Shown here one piece after another: positions 7,396-14,297 of a stretch of DNA of 18,717 nt. Where the stretch lies: contig JAEINM010000023.1 in the NCBI GenBank assembly GCA_016342385.1, forward strand, positions 1 through 18,717. The letters are read 5' to 3'. Each line of letters starts with the position of its first letter. The first letter of the stretch is position 1. The notes beneath the pieces are model-generated. The model searched no databases, was not told the DNA's origin, and was given only the letters and a program-made list of their open reading frames with translations. Both the position numbers and the translations under genes were made by a program. The DNA comes from Spirochaetaceae bacterium. GTDB lineage: Bacteria > Spirochaetota > Spirochaetia > DSM-2461.

Positions 7396-7599
7396 ATGAG
7401 TCATACTTTGGCTGTTCTTTTAACCGGGACAATAACCGGTACTGTTAGTTTTGTAATCGGTTCTGTCTTGTGGTTTGCACCATGGGCAATGAAAATTACT
7501 AATAAAGCGCAGGATTTACCTATAGGGAAGAATCTTCCTATAAAAATATTCATTCTTTGGATTAATGTTTTCCGGAGTTATGATTTCTATATTAATTAG
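7396..7599 (+). CDS. Short membrane protein, C-terminus apparently frameshifted
   Basis: The open frame gives 67 residues with a strong ribosome site (GGAGG, 7 nt before ATG). Residues 7-29 form a transmembrane helix ending in FVIGSVLWFAPWAMK, reminiscent of the start of DUF1761-type membrane proteins. The end, after LPIK, reads as a poor tail in this frame. In the +1 frame the same DNA encodes YSFFGLMFSGVMISILIRVFTK, a good second helix, stopping with TGA at 7613-7615, which overlaps the next ATG as ATGA. Removing one A from the five-A run at 7542-7546 joins both parts into a 72-residue two-helix protein. A real mutation, a sequencing slip or programmed frameshifting are all possible. Confidence 0.65.
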   Translation: MSHTLAVLLTGTITGTVSFVIGSVLWFAPWAMKITNKAQDLPIGKNLPIKIFILWINVFRSYDFYIN

Positions 7600-7611
7600 G
7601 GTATTTACAAA

Positions 7612-8577
7612 ATGATAAACAAATCAATAATTGAGCAAATTGGAAACACATCATCTTTACTGAAGTTTCTTACTATGAAAGATCTCCAGGATAAGGATCC
7701 CCATAGCCCTGAGATGATAGAGGCACGAAATAATGCCTTACAAGATCCTGTCGTTAAAGATATACTCATTGAACTGAAAAGCTGGCCCGGTAATGTCCTT
7801 AAAAGACATAATGATGCCAAACTGCTGATTCACAAACTCAGTTTTCTGGCAGATCTCGGATTGACCATAGCTGTTGAAGATTTGAAAGAAGTCACAGACA
7901 GAATTCTACAAAAGCAGTCTTCTGAAGGTGTTCTTACTCTCAAGATAAACATCCCGAAACAGTTCGGGGGATCTGGGGAGGACCATTTCTCCTGGATGCT
8001 CTGTGATGCCCCTCTGCTCATGTATTCGCTCCTGAAAATGGGTGTAGACCGGAAGATCCTTAATCCGGGATTGGAATATTTGATTGCAATAGGTGATGAT
8101 TACGGTTACCCCTGTACGGCCTCTTCTGAGCTGGGACGGTTTAACGGTCCCGGGAAAAGGGGAACTCTCTGTCCCTATGCCAATCTTCTTATGGTAAAGT
8201 TACTCAGCCGGTTGCCGGATAAACAGAATACCCCACAGTGCCGGGCTGCTGTAGAAGCCCTGCTGGAACATATGGAGAAAAAAGATAAAAGATACCTTTT
8301 TGGTGTGGGAACAGATTTCAGGAAATTGAAATATCCCTTTATCTGGTATGATATTCTTCATGTTACCGATACTTTGTCTCATTTTGATTTTGCCGTTTCA
8401 GATCCCCGATTTAAGGAATTGCTGGAAATAATAAAGGGAAAAGCCGATAGTGGTGGATTTTATCGGGCGGAATCTGTCTGGATGGCCTGGAAACAGCTCG
8501 ATTCGGGACAGAAAAAAGAGCCCTCTCTGTGGATTTCATTTGTTGTTTTAAGGATTTTAAAGAGAATAGAGATTTAA
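7612..8577 (+). CDS. Conserved protein, predicted alpha/alpha-toroid (terpenoid cyclase-like) fold
   Basis: A 321-residue soluble protein without signal peptide. The sequence resembles conserved hypothetical proteins of the terpenoid-cyclase/prenyltransferase superfamily: it is helix-rich with repeat-like turns such as DDYGYPCTASSELGRFNGPG (162-181) and KADSGGFYRAESVWMAWK (277-294), where GGF/GxF plus aromatic residues recall squalene-cyclase repeats. The block FRKLKYPFIWYDILHVTDTLSHF (236-258) is its best conserved-looking part. No catalytic aspartate motif of a true cyclase or zinc motif of a protein prenyltransferase can be recognised, so I assign no reaction. The start overlaps the restored stop of the upstream membrane-protein gene (ATGA), pointing to coupling and a shared role. 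Confidence 0.7.
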   Translation: MINKSIIEQIGNTSSLLKFLTMKDLQDKDPHSPEMIEARNNALQDPVVKDILIELKSWPGNVLKRHNDAKLLIHKLSFLADLGLTIAVEDLKEVTDRILQKQSSEGVLTLKINIPKQFGGSGEDHFSWMLCDAPLLMYSLLKMGVDRKILNPGLEYLIAIGDDYGYPCTASSELGRFNGPGKRGTLCPYANLLMVKLLSRLPDKQNTPQCRAAVEALLEHMEKKDKRYLFGVGTDFRKLKYPFIWYDILHVTDTLSHFDFAVSDPRFKELLEIIKGKADSGGFYRAESVWMAWKQLDSGQKKEPSLWISFVVLRILKRIEI

Positions 8578-8584
8578 TAAATTG

Positions 8585-8612
8585 GCAGTGGACGGTCTCG
8601 ACCGTCCACTGC
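8585..8612. repeat. Intergenic palindrome, REP-like copy 2 / bidirectional terminator
   Basis: A perfect 13-bp stem around a 2-nt centre, with core GACGGTCTCGACCGTC. It lies in the 40-bp gap between two converging genes, where it would work as a transcription barrier in both directions, although T-runs are short. It matches the palindrome at 6456-6483 at 24 of 28 positions, so it belongs to a dispersed family rather than being a one-off terminator. Confidence 0.75.
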
Positions 8613-8617
8613 TGTCA

Positions 8618-9670
8618 TTAAAAACACTTTCCTGTTTTATCTTTCGGGCATGGCTTATCAGTCGTGCACTGATAGCAGATCTCGTTTTCCAATTTTTCGC
8701 TTTTAAAAAAGCTATTTATACTCTCTAAGGTTGTGGTCGATATGTTTTCCAGCGCTTCTGTGGTCAAAAAAGCCTGATGAGAAGTAATCAGAACATTATT
8801 AAAGGTCAAAAGTCTGGCCAGGATATCGTCCATAATCATGGAAGCCGAGAAGTCTTCAAAAAAATAACTTGATTCCTCTTCATAGACATCGAGTCCGGCG
8901 TAACCAACTTTACCGGTTTTCAATCCTTCAATCAGAGCTCCTGTATTAATCAGATGACCCCGACTTGTATTAATGATCATTACATTATCTTTCATATGGC
9001 TGATACTCTCGCCGTTGATCATATGTCTTGATTCTTTTGTCAGAGGGCAGTGAAGGGAAATGATATCCGATTCCCTATACAATCTGTCCAACCCGACATA
9101 TTTGAATCCCTTTTTCCGGGCATATTCCTCATCTTTCCAGTTGTCAAAGGCCAGAACATTCATGCCCAGCCCTTTCAACAGATCGATCATGATTCTACCG
9201 ATTTTTCCCGCGCCGATAATCCCCGCTGTTTTCCCATGGAGATCAAATCCGACCAGACCATTGATGTTGAAGTTGCTATCTCTGGTTCTGTTAAAAGCTT
9301 TATGGGTCTTTCTGTTGAGTGTCATAATCAGGGCCAGAGCATGCTCTGCAACTGCATAAGGAGAGTAGGCAGGCACCCGAACCACATGTATTTTACTCAA
9401 AGCGTATTTCAGATCGACATTATTGTATCCGGCACAGCGCATGGTTATCAGTTTGACCCCATTTTCCACCAGACCATCGATAACTGTTTTGTCTATAGTA
9501 TCATTAACAAATGCACAGACCGCATCATACCCTTTCGTCAGCACAACACTATCGGCAGTCAGCTTGGTTTCGAAATATTTTATTCTTACATTCGTATCAG
9601 TCTTTCTGCTGTTAAATGATTGCCGGTCGTATTCTTTTGTATCAAAAAAAGCAATTTTTATCTCTTTCAT
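8618..9670 (-). CDS. ldhA: D-lactate dehydrogenase / D-2-hydroxyacid dehydrogenase with Cys-rich tail
   Basis: A 350-residue NAD-dependent 2-hydroxyacid dehydrogenase of the D-lactate dehydrogenase branch, probably reducing pyruvate to D-lactate to reoxidise NADH in fermentation. The nucleotide-binding domain has GxGxxG (GAGKIG, 153-158) and Asp176 at the end of the second strand, the usual mark of NAD rather than NADP. Catalytic residues are Arg237 (NTSRG), Glu264 (DVYEEE) and His298 (TSHQAF). MRCAGYNNVDL and VPAYSPYAVAEHA are typical of D-LDH. The last 20 residues add Cys332, 335, 341 and 349 (C-x2-C-x5-C-x7-C), not part of the classical enzyme core. Start ATG has GGGAG upstream. Substrate is inferred from family resemblance. 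Confidence 0.9.
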   Translation of the reverse strand: MKEIKIAFFDTKEYDRQSFNSRKTDTNVRIKYFETKLTADSVVLTKGYDAVCAFVNDTIDKTVIDGLVENGVKLITMRCAGYNNVDLKYALSKIHVVRVPAYSPYAVAEHALALIMTLNRKTHKAFNRTRDSNFNINGLVGFDLHGKTAGIIGAGKIGRIMIDLLKGLGMNVLAFDNWKDEEYARKKGFKYVGLDRLYRESDIISLHCPLTKESRHMINGESISHMKDNVMIINTSRGHLINTGALIEGLKTGKVGYAGLDVYEEESSYFFEDFSASMIMDDILARLLTFNNVLITSHQAFLTTEALENISTTTLESINSFFKSEKLENEICYQCTTDKPCPKDKTGKCF

Positions 9671-9700
9671 ATTGACTCCCTATTGTCCCGTTCATATAGA

Positions 9701-9729
9701 TACATAACAATATCCGAGACTAAGGTCAA
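9701..9729 (-). promoter_or_regulatory. Promoter of ldhA-like gene
   Basis: On the minus strand TTGACC (9724-9729), a 17-bp spacer and TATGTA (9701-9706), the latter preceded by TG one base upstream (extended -10). The predicted start near 9694 leaves a leader of about 24 nt carrying the GGGAG ribosome site. Confidence 0.5.
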
Positions 9730-9811
9730 GCACAAATAAATGGTTAAGCAGAATTAAATGAGTTTAGACTAATTTCGTGGTGAAGGAAGATAGGAGGGGA
9801 AGAGGGTAAGC

Positions 9812-9854
9812 TACTTAAATGTAGGAATACTTTTTTGATATTACATTAATGTAG
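9812..9854 (+). promoter_or_regulatory. Candidate upstream activator sites for sigma-54 promoter
   Basis: TACTTAAATGTAG (9812-9824) and TACATTAATGTAG (9842-9854) agree at 11 of 13 positions. The second contains the perfect palindrome TACATTAATGTA. They start exactly 30 bp apart, close to three helical turns, and about 170-215 bp before the expected transcription start, the usual place for enhancer-binding-protein sites. They do not match the enteric NtrC consensus. Confidence 0.4.
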
Positions 9855-10000
9855 CTGTTTTGGCGTTATATTCCTTGATGGTTTTTTTTACATCTTTCAT
9901 CAATAAGAAAGTAATGTTTTATGTAATTCATTGCTGAATAGAGATATCTGTTCTTTAAAACATTAAAATAGTGTGATTTAAAGCTAGAAAACTAAATGAG

Positions 10001-10016
10001 TGGCACAATTTTTGCA
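10001..10016 (+). promoter_or_regulatory. Sigma-54 (RpoN) promoter of amtB-PII operon
   Basis: TGGCACAATTTTTGCA agrees fully with the consensus TGGCAC-N5-TTGCA; GG and GC are separated by the required 10 bp. Transcription should start near 10027, leaving a leader of under 30 nt before the ATG at 10054. This implies activation by an enhancer-binding protein, as usual for ammonium transport genes under nitrogen limitation. Confidence 0.87.
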
Positions 10017-10053
10017 AGTGTATTTACCACTATGAGTGAATGGAGTAATAATT

Positions 10054-11382
10054 ATGAATTTTCTTAAAAATAGAAGAGTTCTTCTATCATCAGCTTTTGG
10101 GCTTTTTATCATGTCTCCCATAACTGCTGAAAGCATTTCCATGGTAGATTTGAAAATGGGTCTTGATACTGTCTGGGTTTTACTGGCTGCTTTTTTGGTT
10201 TTTTTCATGCAGGCTGGTTTCGGTATGGTAGAAGCCGGGTTTATCCGGGCAAAAAATTCCACTAATATTCTGACCAAGAACTTTCTCGATTTCTGTATGG
10301 CATCAATAGGTTTTTTTGTTTTCGGTTATGCCATAATGTTCGGCACCGGGAATGATTTTATCGGTATGAGCGGTTTTTTTATGATTGGAGCAGAGAGCGG
10401 TGCTGATGTCCCTCTATTTGCATTCTGGCTATTTCAGGCAGCCTTTTGTGGTGCTGCGGCAACTATTGTAGCTGGTGGAATGGCTGAGCGAATGAAATTT
10501 AAAGCCTATCTGGTTTATTCATTTCTCATTTCCGCTTTCATTTATCCTATTGTCGGTCATTGGGTATGGGGTGGCGGATGGTTATCTGCTCTGAATTTTG
10601 CGGATTTCGCCGGATCTGCAGTTGTTCATACAACTGGTGGAGTGGCGGCATTGATCGGAACAATTATACTAAAACCACGTACAGGGAAGTATAGACCGGA
10701 CGGATCAATTAAAATGATTTCGGGACACAATATCCCTCTGGCATCTCTGGGTGTTTTTATTCTGTGGTTCGGATGGTTCGGATTTAACCCGGGATCTACT
10801 CTGAGTGTCGGTGATGGTACTCTGATTTCTCTTGTAGCGATAAATACAAACCTTGCAGCGGCAGCTGGTGGAATTATGGCAATGATCATGGTATGGTCTA
10901 TATCGGGGAAACCCGATCTTTCCATGGCATTAAATGGTGCATTGGCCGGTCTAGTCGCAGTGACAGCGCCATGTGCTTTTATCAGCCCCTGGTCTGCTAT
11001 TGTGATAGGTTCTGTTGGCGGCATACTGGTTGTACTGGCATCTCTCCTTCTGGATAAATTGAAAATAGACGATCCTGTCGGTGCTTTTCCCGTACATGGT
11101 GTAAACGGTATATGGGGGACTTTATCAATAGGTCTGTTCGGTCGGGAAGCGCTTGGGCTCTCGTCAGAAGGTCTGTTCTTCGGAGGCGGATTCAAAATGC
11201 TGGGCGTTCAGTCTCTTGGTGTTTTTTCCATAGCCGCATTTGTTCTTGCAGCAATGGGACTGATCTTTATAATTATTGATAAAACCATAGGCTTACGTGC
11301 CTCGCAGGAAGAGGAATACCTCGGGCTTGATATTGGTGAACACGGACTGGAATCCTATTCGGGTTTTCAGATTATAGAATAG
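10054..11382 (+). CDS. amtB: Ammonium transporter AmtB
   Basis: A 442-residue Amt/MEP/Rh channel for ammonium uptake in the inner membrane. The N-terminus has a basic stretch, a hydrophobic segment and ITA-ES near residue 25, a probable cleaved signal peptide, followed by about eleven transmembrane helices. FADFAG gives the recruitment-site Asp184; the twin pore histidines are His192 (VVHTTGG) and His348 (PVHGVNG), with the same 8-residue Asp-His spacing as E. coli. The cytosolic tail GLRASQEEEYLGLDIGEHG (413-431) is the segment PII proteins contact. A GTG at 10036 would add six residues, but the ATG at 10054 has GGAG 8 nt upstream and gives a proper signal peptide. It is followed after 10 bp by the PII gene and driven by the sigma-54 promoter. 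Confidence 0.95.
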   Translation: MNFLKNRRVLLSSAFGLFIMSPITAESISMVDLKMGLDTVWVLLAAFLVFFMQAGFGMVEAGFIRAKNSTNILTKNFLDFCMASIGFFVFGYAIMFGTGNDFIGMSGFFMIGAESGADVPLFAFWLFQAAFCGAAATIVAGGMAERMKFKAYLVYSFLISAFIYPIVGHWVWGGGWLSALNFADFAGSAVVHTTGGVAALIGTIILKPRTGKYRPDGSIKMISGHNIPLASLGVFILWFGWFGFNPGSTLSVGDGTLISLVAINTNLAAAAGGIMAMIMVWSISGKPDLSMALNGALAGLVAVTAPCAFISPWSAIVIGSVGGILVVLASLLLDKLKIDDPVGAFPVHGVNGIWGTLSIGLFGREALGLSSEGLFFGGGFKMLGVQSLGVFSIAAFVLAAMGLIFIIIDKTIGLRASQEEEYLGLDIGEHGLESYSGFQIIE

Positions 11383-11392
11383 GAGTACAAAG

Positions 11393-11734
11393 ATGTTTTT
11401 AGTAACTGCAATGATACAGCCTCAGAAATTTGAAGAGGTGAAGAAAGCTTTATTTGAAGCGGATATACACAAAATGACTGTTACATCAGTAAAAGGGTGC
11501 GGTCAGCAGAAGGGATATGAAGAATCTTTCCGTGGGGTAGCCTCTGAAGTGAATCTCATCAATAAGATCAGATTGGATATAGCTGTGAATAAAGAATATA
11601 TTGATCCGACTGTCGATGCCATAATTAAAGGTGCCAGAACCGAAACAATAGGGGACGGGAAGATTTTTATCACTGAGCTGAAGGAGTGTATTCGAATCAG
11701 AACCGGAGAGAAAGGGCATGATGCCATAGGCTGA
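11393..11734 (+). CDS. glnK: Nitrogen regulatory protein PII (GlnK-like), lacks Tyr51
   Basis: A 113-residue PII signalling protein that would bind ATP/ADP and 2-oxoglutarate and block AmtB when nitrogen is plentiful. VTSVKGCGQQKGYEESFRG (30-48) begins the T-loop; IGDGKIFI (86-93) and IRIRTGE (100-106, Arg101 and Arg103) are nucleotide contacts. Numbering coincides with E. coli GlnB. Position 51, the uridylylated tyrosine there, is serine, position 46 is phenylalanine, and position 49, phosphorylated in cyanobacteria, is valine. Uridylylation at the classical site is therefore impossible, and control probably rests on effector binding alone. GGAG lies 7 nt before the ATG. It is co-transcribed with amtB, the standard pairing. 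Confidence 0.92.
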   Translation: MFLVTAMIQPQKFEEVKKALFEADIHKMTVTSVKGCGQQKGYEESFRGVASEVNLINKIRLDIAVNKEYIDPTVDAIIKGARTETIGDGKIFITELKECIRIRTGEKGHDAIG

Positions 11735-11752
11735 TTATTTCTGGAAGATTTG

Positions 11753-11790
11753 TCAGATAACCTCTATAATTAAAGATAGAGGTTATCTGA
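11753..11790 (+). terminator. Perfect 15-bp hairpin after PII gene
   Basis: TCAGATAACCTCTAT (11753-11767) pairs perfectly with ATAGAGGTTATCTGA (11776-11790) around an 8-nt loop, 18 bp past the PII stop. It suits a terminator for amtB-PII, but lacks a clear following T-run on the plus strand. Its right arm includes AGAGG, the only ribosome-site candidate for the ATG at 11792, so it could also gate translation of the next small gene. Confidence 0.6.
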
Positions 11791-11791
11791 T

Positions 11792-12013
11792 ATGTTTATA
11801 AGAAAAAAAGGATTTATATCCATGCTTGTTTTATCTTTATTACTGCTGCTTTCAGCATTTATGACAATAATTCCCTTTGATCAGGCTGAGAAGATCAATC
11901 TTCTTGGTTACAAAGCACTTCATTCTCTTTCTCCAGTCAGTACTATAGTTCTAATAGTCGGATCAATAGTAGTGAATTACCTCAGAAAGCGATATTTTCT
12001 TACGAATAGGTAA
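11792..12013 (+). CDS. Small two-helix membrane protein
   Basis: A 73-residue protein with a basic N-terminus (FIRKKG), a first transmembrane helix (about 8-28), a short polar link with INLLGYKALHSLSPVST (35-51) and a second helix (about 49-64) ending in a basic tail. The LLGYK-xxx-SPVSTI segment resembles a widespread group of short uncharacterised membrane proteins, which supports a real gene. The ATG at 11792 gives the positive-inside N-terminus, with AGAGG 9 nt upstream buried in the hairpin. An ATG at 11822 has an exposed AAAGGA and would give 63 residues without the basic start. Function unknown. Confidence 0.6.
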   Translation: MFIRKKGFISMLVLSLLLLLSAFMTIIPFDQAEKINLLGYKALHSLSPVSTIVLIVGSIVVNYLRKRYFLTNR

Positions 12014-12099
12014 AAAAAATTCCCAATTTATGAATCTCTTTTTTTCTACCTTAATTAACAAGTTGATCACTGGTTACATAGATTATATATATGTGAAAT

Positions 12100-12122
12100 T
12101 CCCGGCGGGAGTTTCGCCGGGA
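12100..12122 (-). terminator. Terminator of creD-like gene
   Basis: An 8-bp G+C-rich stem, CCCGGCG paired with CGCCGGG plus one flanking A-T pair, around a 7-nt loop, lies 8 bp beyond the stop of the minus-strand creD-like gene. On that strand it is followed by AATTTC, a modest U-rich tail. Confidence 0.65.
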
Positions 12123-12129
12123 TTGAGAT

Positions 12130-13467
12130 TTATTTCTTTCCGATCTCATACCAGTTTATTTTTCTGGTCACGATCATAATGCCTGTCAGGATTGTAAATA
12201 ATCCAAGAGACCCTATGAGCAGTGCATAGTCTTCTGATGCCAGAGCCATATAGAGATAGAGGTATAAAAGGGCATTTAGAAGAGCCATGATTCCCCCTTT
12301 GGCGACACTTTTAAATACAGCTCCTGTATAGAAGGAAACAAGAGCTGCAGAAGCCAATCCCGCTGCCAGATAAGCCATGTTAAAATCCATATGTTCAGAA
12401 AGCGTCAGGAGCAGCAGGAAAAACATACACACCGTTAAACCTACCATTATGTATTGAAAGGGATGCAATCTTCCGGCGGCAAAGATTTCGAAAAGAAAAA
12501 GTGTTATGAAAGGGAGAAAAATAAATAACATACTGTATTTTATTGCTCTGTGACTCTTGAAATATCCATCTATGGGTGTGAGAAAATCGACTCCGAAATT
12601 ACTTGTTGATATTTCACTCCACGACACTTCATCATCCAGCCAGAATTGAGGATAACTCCGTGCCAGGGCCTGAATCTCCCATCCGGCAGAGAAACCATTT
12701 TCAGAGAGTTCTCTCGTTGTCGGGATAAAGGAGCCGGAAAACCCGGGACTGAGCCAGTCTGACTTAATTGATACAGATGTTTCATCACCCATGGGGAAGA
12801 AGTTAATGGATCCTCCTCCTTTCAGGTGAACATTCATATGAAAAGATATTTGTTCAGTTCCATGAAAGGGTGTGGAGGCAGAAATCCCTGAGGGGAATAA
12901 TTCCGTACCTGATGTTCCTCCCTGAAAATCTGATGATGCACCATTCCAGTTTAAATCTACAGACTGGCTCAAACCTTTTACATCTCCCAGTCCCAGAATA
13001 AGACGGGCTTCATCCCACAAAATCTCTCCATTTTCCAGATTCCATAAGGGATTTTCCGGTTTGGAAAATGCGCCCTTTATGGAAAACTGCCCCGAATAGA
13101 GCTCAATCTCAAATATCCCTTTTTCACGGACCTGAGATTGAATATCTCCAATAATCTCAAGTGAATCGGGAAGGATATAGAGGTAATGACGGATTATTCC
13201 CACTTCATTTCTATCGGCGTAGTGTTCTACATATTTCTCTTCTACGGGGATGGCCAGTACAGGACCCGCAATCTGCTGCCATCCACCCCACTGGTTTATG
13301 ACTTCTGTTTTCGCATCATCACGACGGTATTCTCTCTCTCTCATGAGATCTTTAATGGCAGATACGGGGATTAATAGCATTATGGCTATAAAAAGTGCTA
13401 CCATTAATTTAGCCAGTGGAGATCCGTTCCATTCTTTAAATCGATTGATCATTTTGTTTTCCTTCAT
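12130..13467 (-). CDS. creD: CreD family inner-membrane protein
   Basis: A 445-residue envelope protein of the CreD (Cet) family, whose E. coli member is the main target of the CreBC system and affects colicin and beta-lactam phenotypes. A transmembrane helix (19-38) is followed by a large periplasmic beta-rich domain (about 40-305) and five C-terminal helices (about 310-330, 337-357, 364-386, 391-410, 413-434). The block GRLHPFQYIMVGLTVCMFFLLLLTLSEH (332-359) is the family signature, and WGGWQQIAGPVLAIPV (60-75) is the usual N-terminal periplasmic motif. The ATG follows GAGG; an in-frame ATG five codons later also has AAGGA. It is divergent from a two-component system, matching the creBCD association in arrangement though not in order. 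Confidence 0.9.
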   Translation of the reverse strand: MKENKMINRFKEWNGSPLAKLMVALFIAIMLLIPVSAIKDLMREREYRRDDAKTEVINQWGGWQQIAGPVLAIPVEEKYVEHYADRNEVGIIRHYLYILPDSLEIIGDIQSQVREKGIFEIELYSGQFSIKGAFSKPENPLWNLENGEILWDEARLILGLGDVKGLSQSVDLNWNGASSDFQGGTSGTELFPSGISASTPFHGTEQISFHMNVHLKGGGSINFFPMGDETSVSIKSDWLSPGFSGSFIPTTRELSENGFSAGWEIQALARSYPQFWLDDEVSWSEISTSNFGVDFLTPIDGYFKSHRAIKYSMLFIFLPFITLFLFEIFAAGRLHPFQYIMVGLTVCMFFLLLLTLSEHMDFNMAYLAAGLASAALVSFYTGAVFKSVAKGGIMALLNALLYLYLYMALASEDYALLIGSLGLFTILTGIMIVTRKINWYEIGKK

Positions 13468-13523
13468 AGTGTCCTCATCTTTAATATTGATGTTTCCAGT
13501 ATGAAATCATCTTTTGTCTAGGG

Positions 13524-13552
13524 AGAGGCACAAATGTGGCAATTCTGTGACA
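13524..13552. promoter_or_regulatory. Tandem 11-bp repeats, candidate response-regulator site
   Basis: AGAGGCA (13524), TGTGGCA (13535) and TGTGACA (13546) recur every 11 bp in the spacer between creD and the response-regulator gene. OmpR-family regulators bind direct repeats with one-turn spacing, so this is a reasonable site for control of one or both genes. The E. coli CreB motif (TTCAC repeats) is not present. Confidence 0.4.
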
Positions 13553-13604
13553 TTGTTGTTTTCTCTCTTGGTGTTTCCCCTACTGCCGTGGTAAATTGCT
13601 GTAT

Positions 13605-14297
13605 ATGAGAATTGCCTTAGTTGATGATGAGCCGGACTTGAGAGAAACTCTGAGATTTGCCCTGGAAAAAGAGGGATATAAGTGTGATTCCTATCGCGAC
13701 GGACAGCAGGCCTGGGAAACTTTTTCGGCGACTCTTCCCGATCTTATCATTCTCGATGTCTCTATGCCCCGGATGGACGGACTGGAGTTGTGCCGCAAAA
13801 TCCGGCAGATTTCAGAGACAGTACCCATTTTATTTCTCTCATCGAAAGATGATGAGATTGACAGAATCCTCGGTCTGGAAATTGGAGGAGACGATTATCT
13901 GTGCAAACCATTTTCAGTGAGAGAACTCCTTGTGAGAATTAAGGTGTTATTCAGAAGACAGAAGGCGAGGCTCAATGAGAGTACTTCCTCTCCCTATAGT
14001 CTTGGACATTTGAGCCTGGACAGTGATAAATATCTTGCTTTATGGAAAGATTACAAGCTGGATTTAACTGTGACGGAATTTTTGCTTCTCAAAACACTTT
14101 CCATGGCTCCGGGATTTGTTAAAACAAGAGAAGCTCTTATGGAACTGGTGTATCCTGTGGGAACATACGTCTCTTCAAGAACTATCGATACACATATTAA
14201 ACGGCTTAGAAAAAAAATACAAAAGACGGATGAAAATTTTGATGAGATTGAAACAGTTTACGGACTCGGTTACCGGTATAGGCAGATCAGCTCTTAG
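13605..14297 (+). CDS. OmpR-family response regulator, ChvI-like
   Basis: A 230-residue two-component response regulator. The receiver domain (1-118) has the acidic pair Asp8/Asp9, phospho-acceptor Asp51 (LIILDVSMPRMDG), the switch serine in LFLSSKDD and Lys101 (CKPF). LFLSSKDDEIDRILGLEIGGDDY is characteristic of ChvI-type regulators. The winged-helix DNA-binding domain (about 130-230) includes TVTEFLLLKTL, the recognition helix SSRTIDTHIKRLRKKI and the wing TVYGLGYRY. The ATG at 13605 is used; an upstream TTG (13596) would add three residues. No ribosome site is visible, and a weak -10-like TAAATT ends 7 nt before the ATG, with TTGGTG 18 bp further upstream, so it may be leaderless. The kinase gene starts inside its 3' end. 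Confidence 0.92.
   Translation: MRIALVDDEPDLRETLRFALEKEGYKCDSYRDGQQAWETFSATLPDLIILDVSMPRMDGLELCRKIRQISETVPILFLSSKDDEIDRILGLEIGGDDYLCKPFSVRELLVRIKVLFRRQKARLNESTSSPYSLGHLSLDSDKYLALWKDYKLDLTVTEFLLLKTLSMAPGFVKTREALMELVYPVGTYVSSRTIDTHIKRLRKKIQKTDENFDEIETVYGLGYRYRQISS

Larger units (their letters stand above)
9671..10000. other. Intergenic region between ldhA-like and amtB
   Basis: Two divergent genes share this A+T-rich spacer. It contains the ldhA-like promoter near its left end, a pair of related TAC-N3-AATGTAG motifs at 9812-9854, and the sigma-54 promoter of amtB just past its right end. I see no coding frame in it. Confidence 0.6.

Noticed and set aside
9050..9619. 189-codon plus-strand open frame
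   Set aside because: It is antisense to the D-lactate dehydrogenase, which has all catalytic motifs on the minus strand.
10626..11195. 189-codon minus-strand open frame
   Set aside because: Proline-rich antisense shadow of the AmtB gene.
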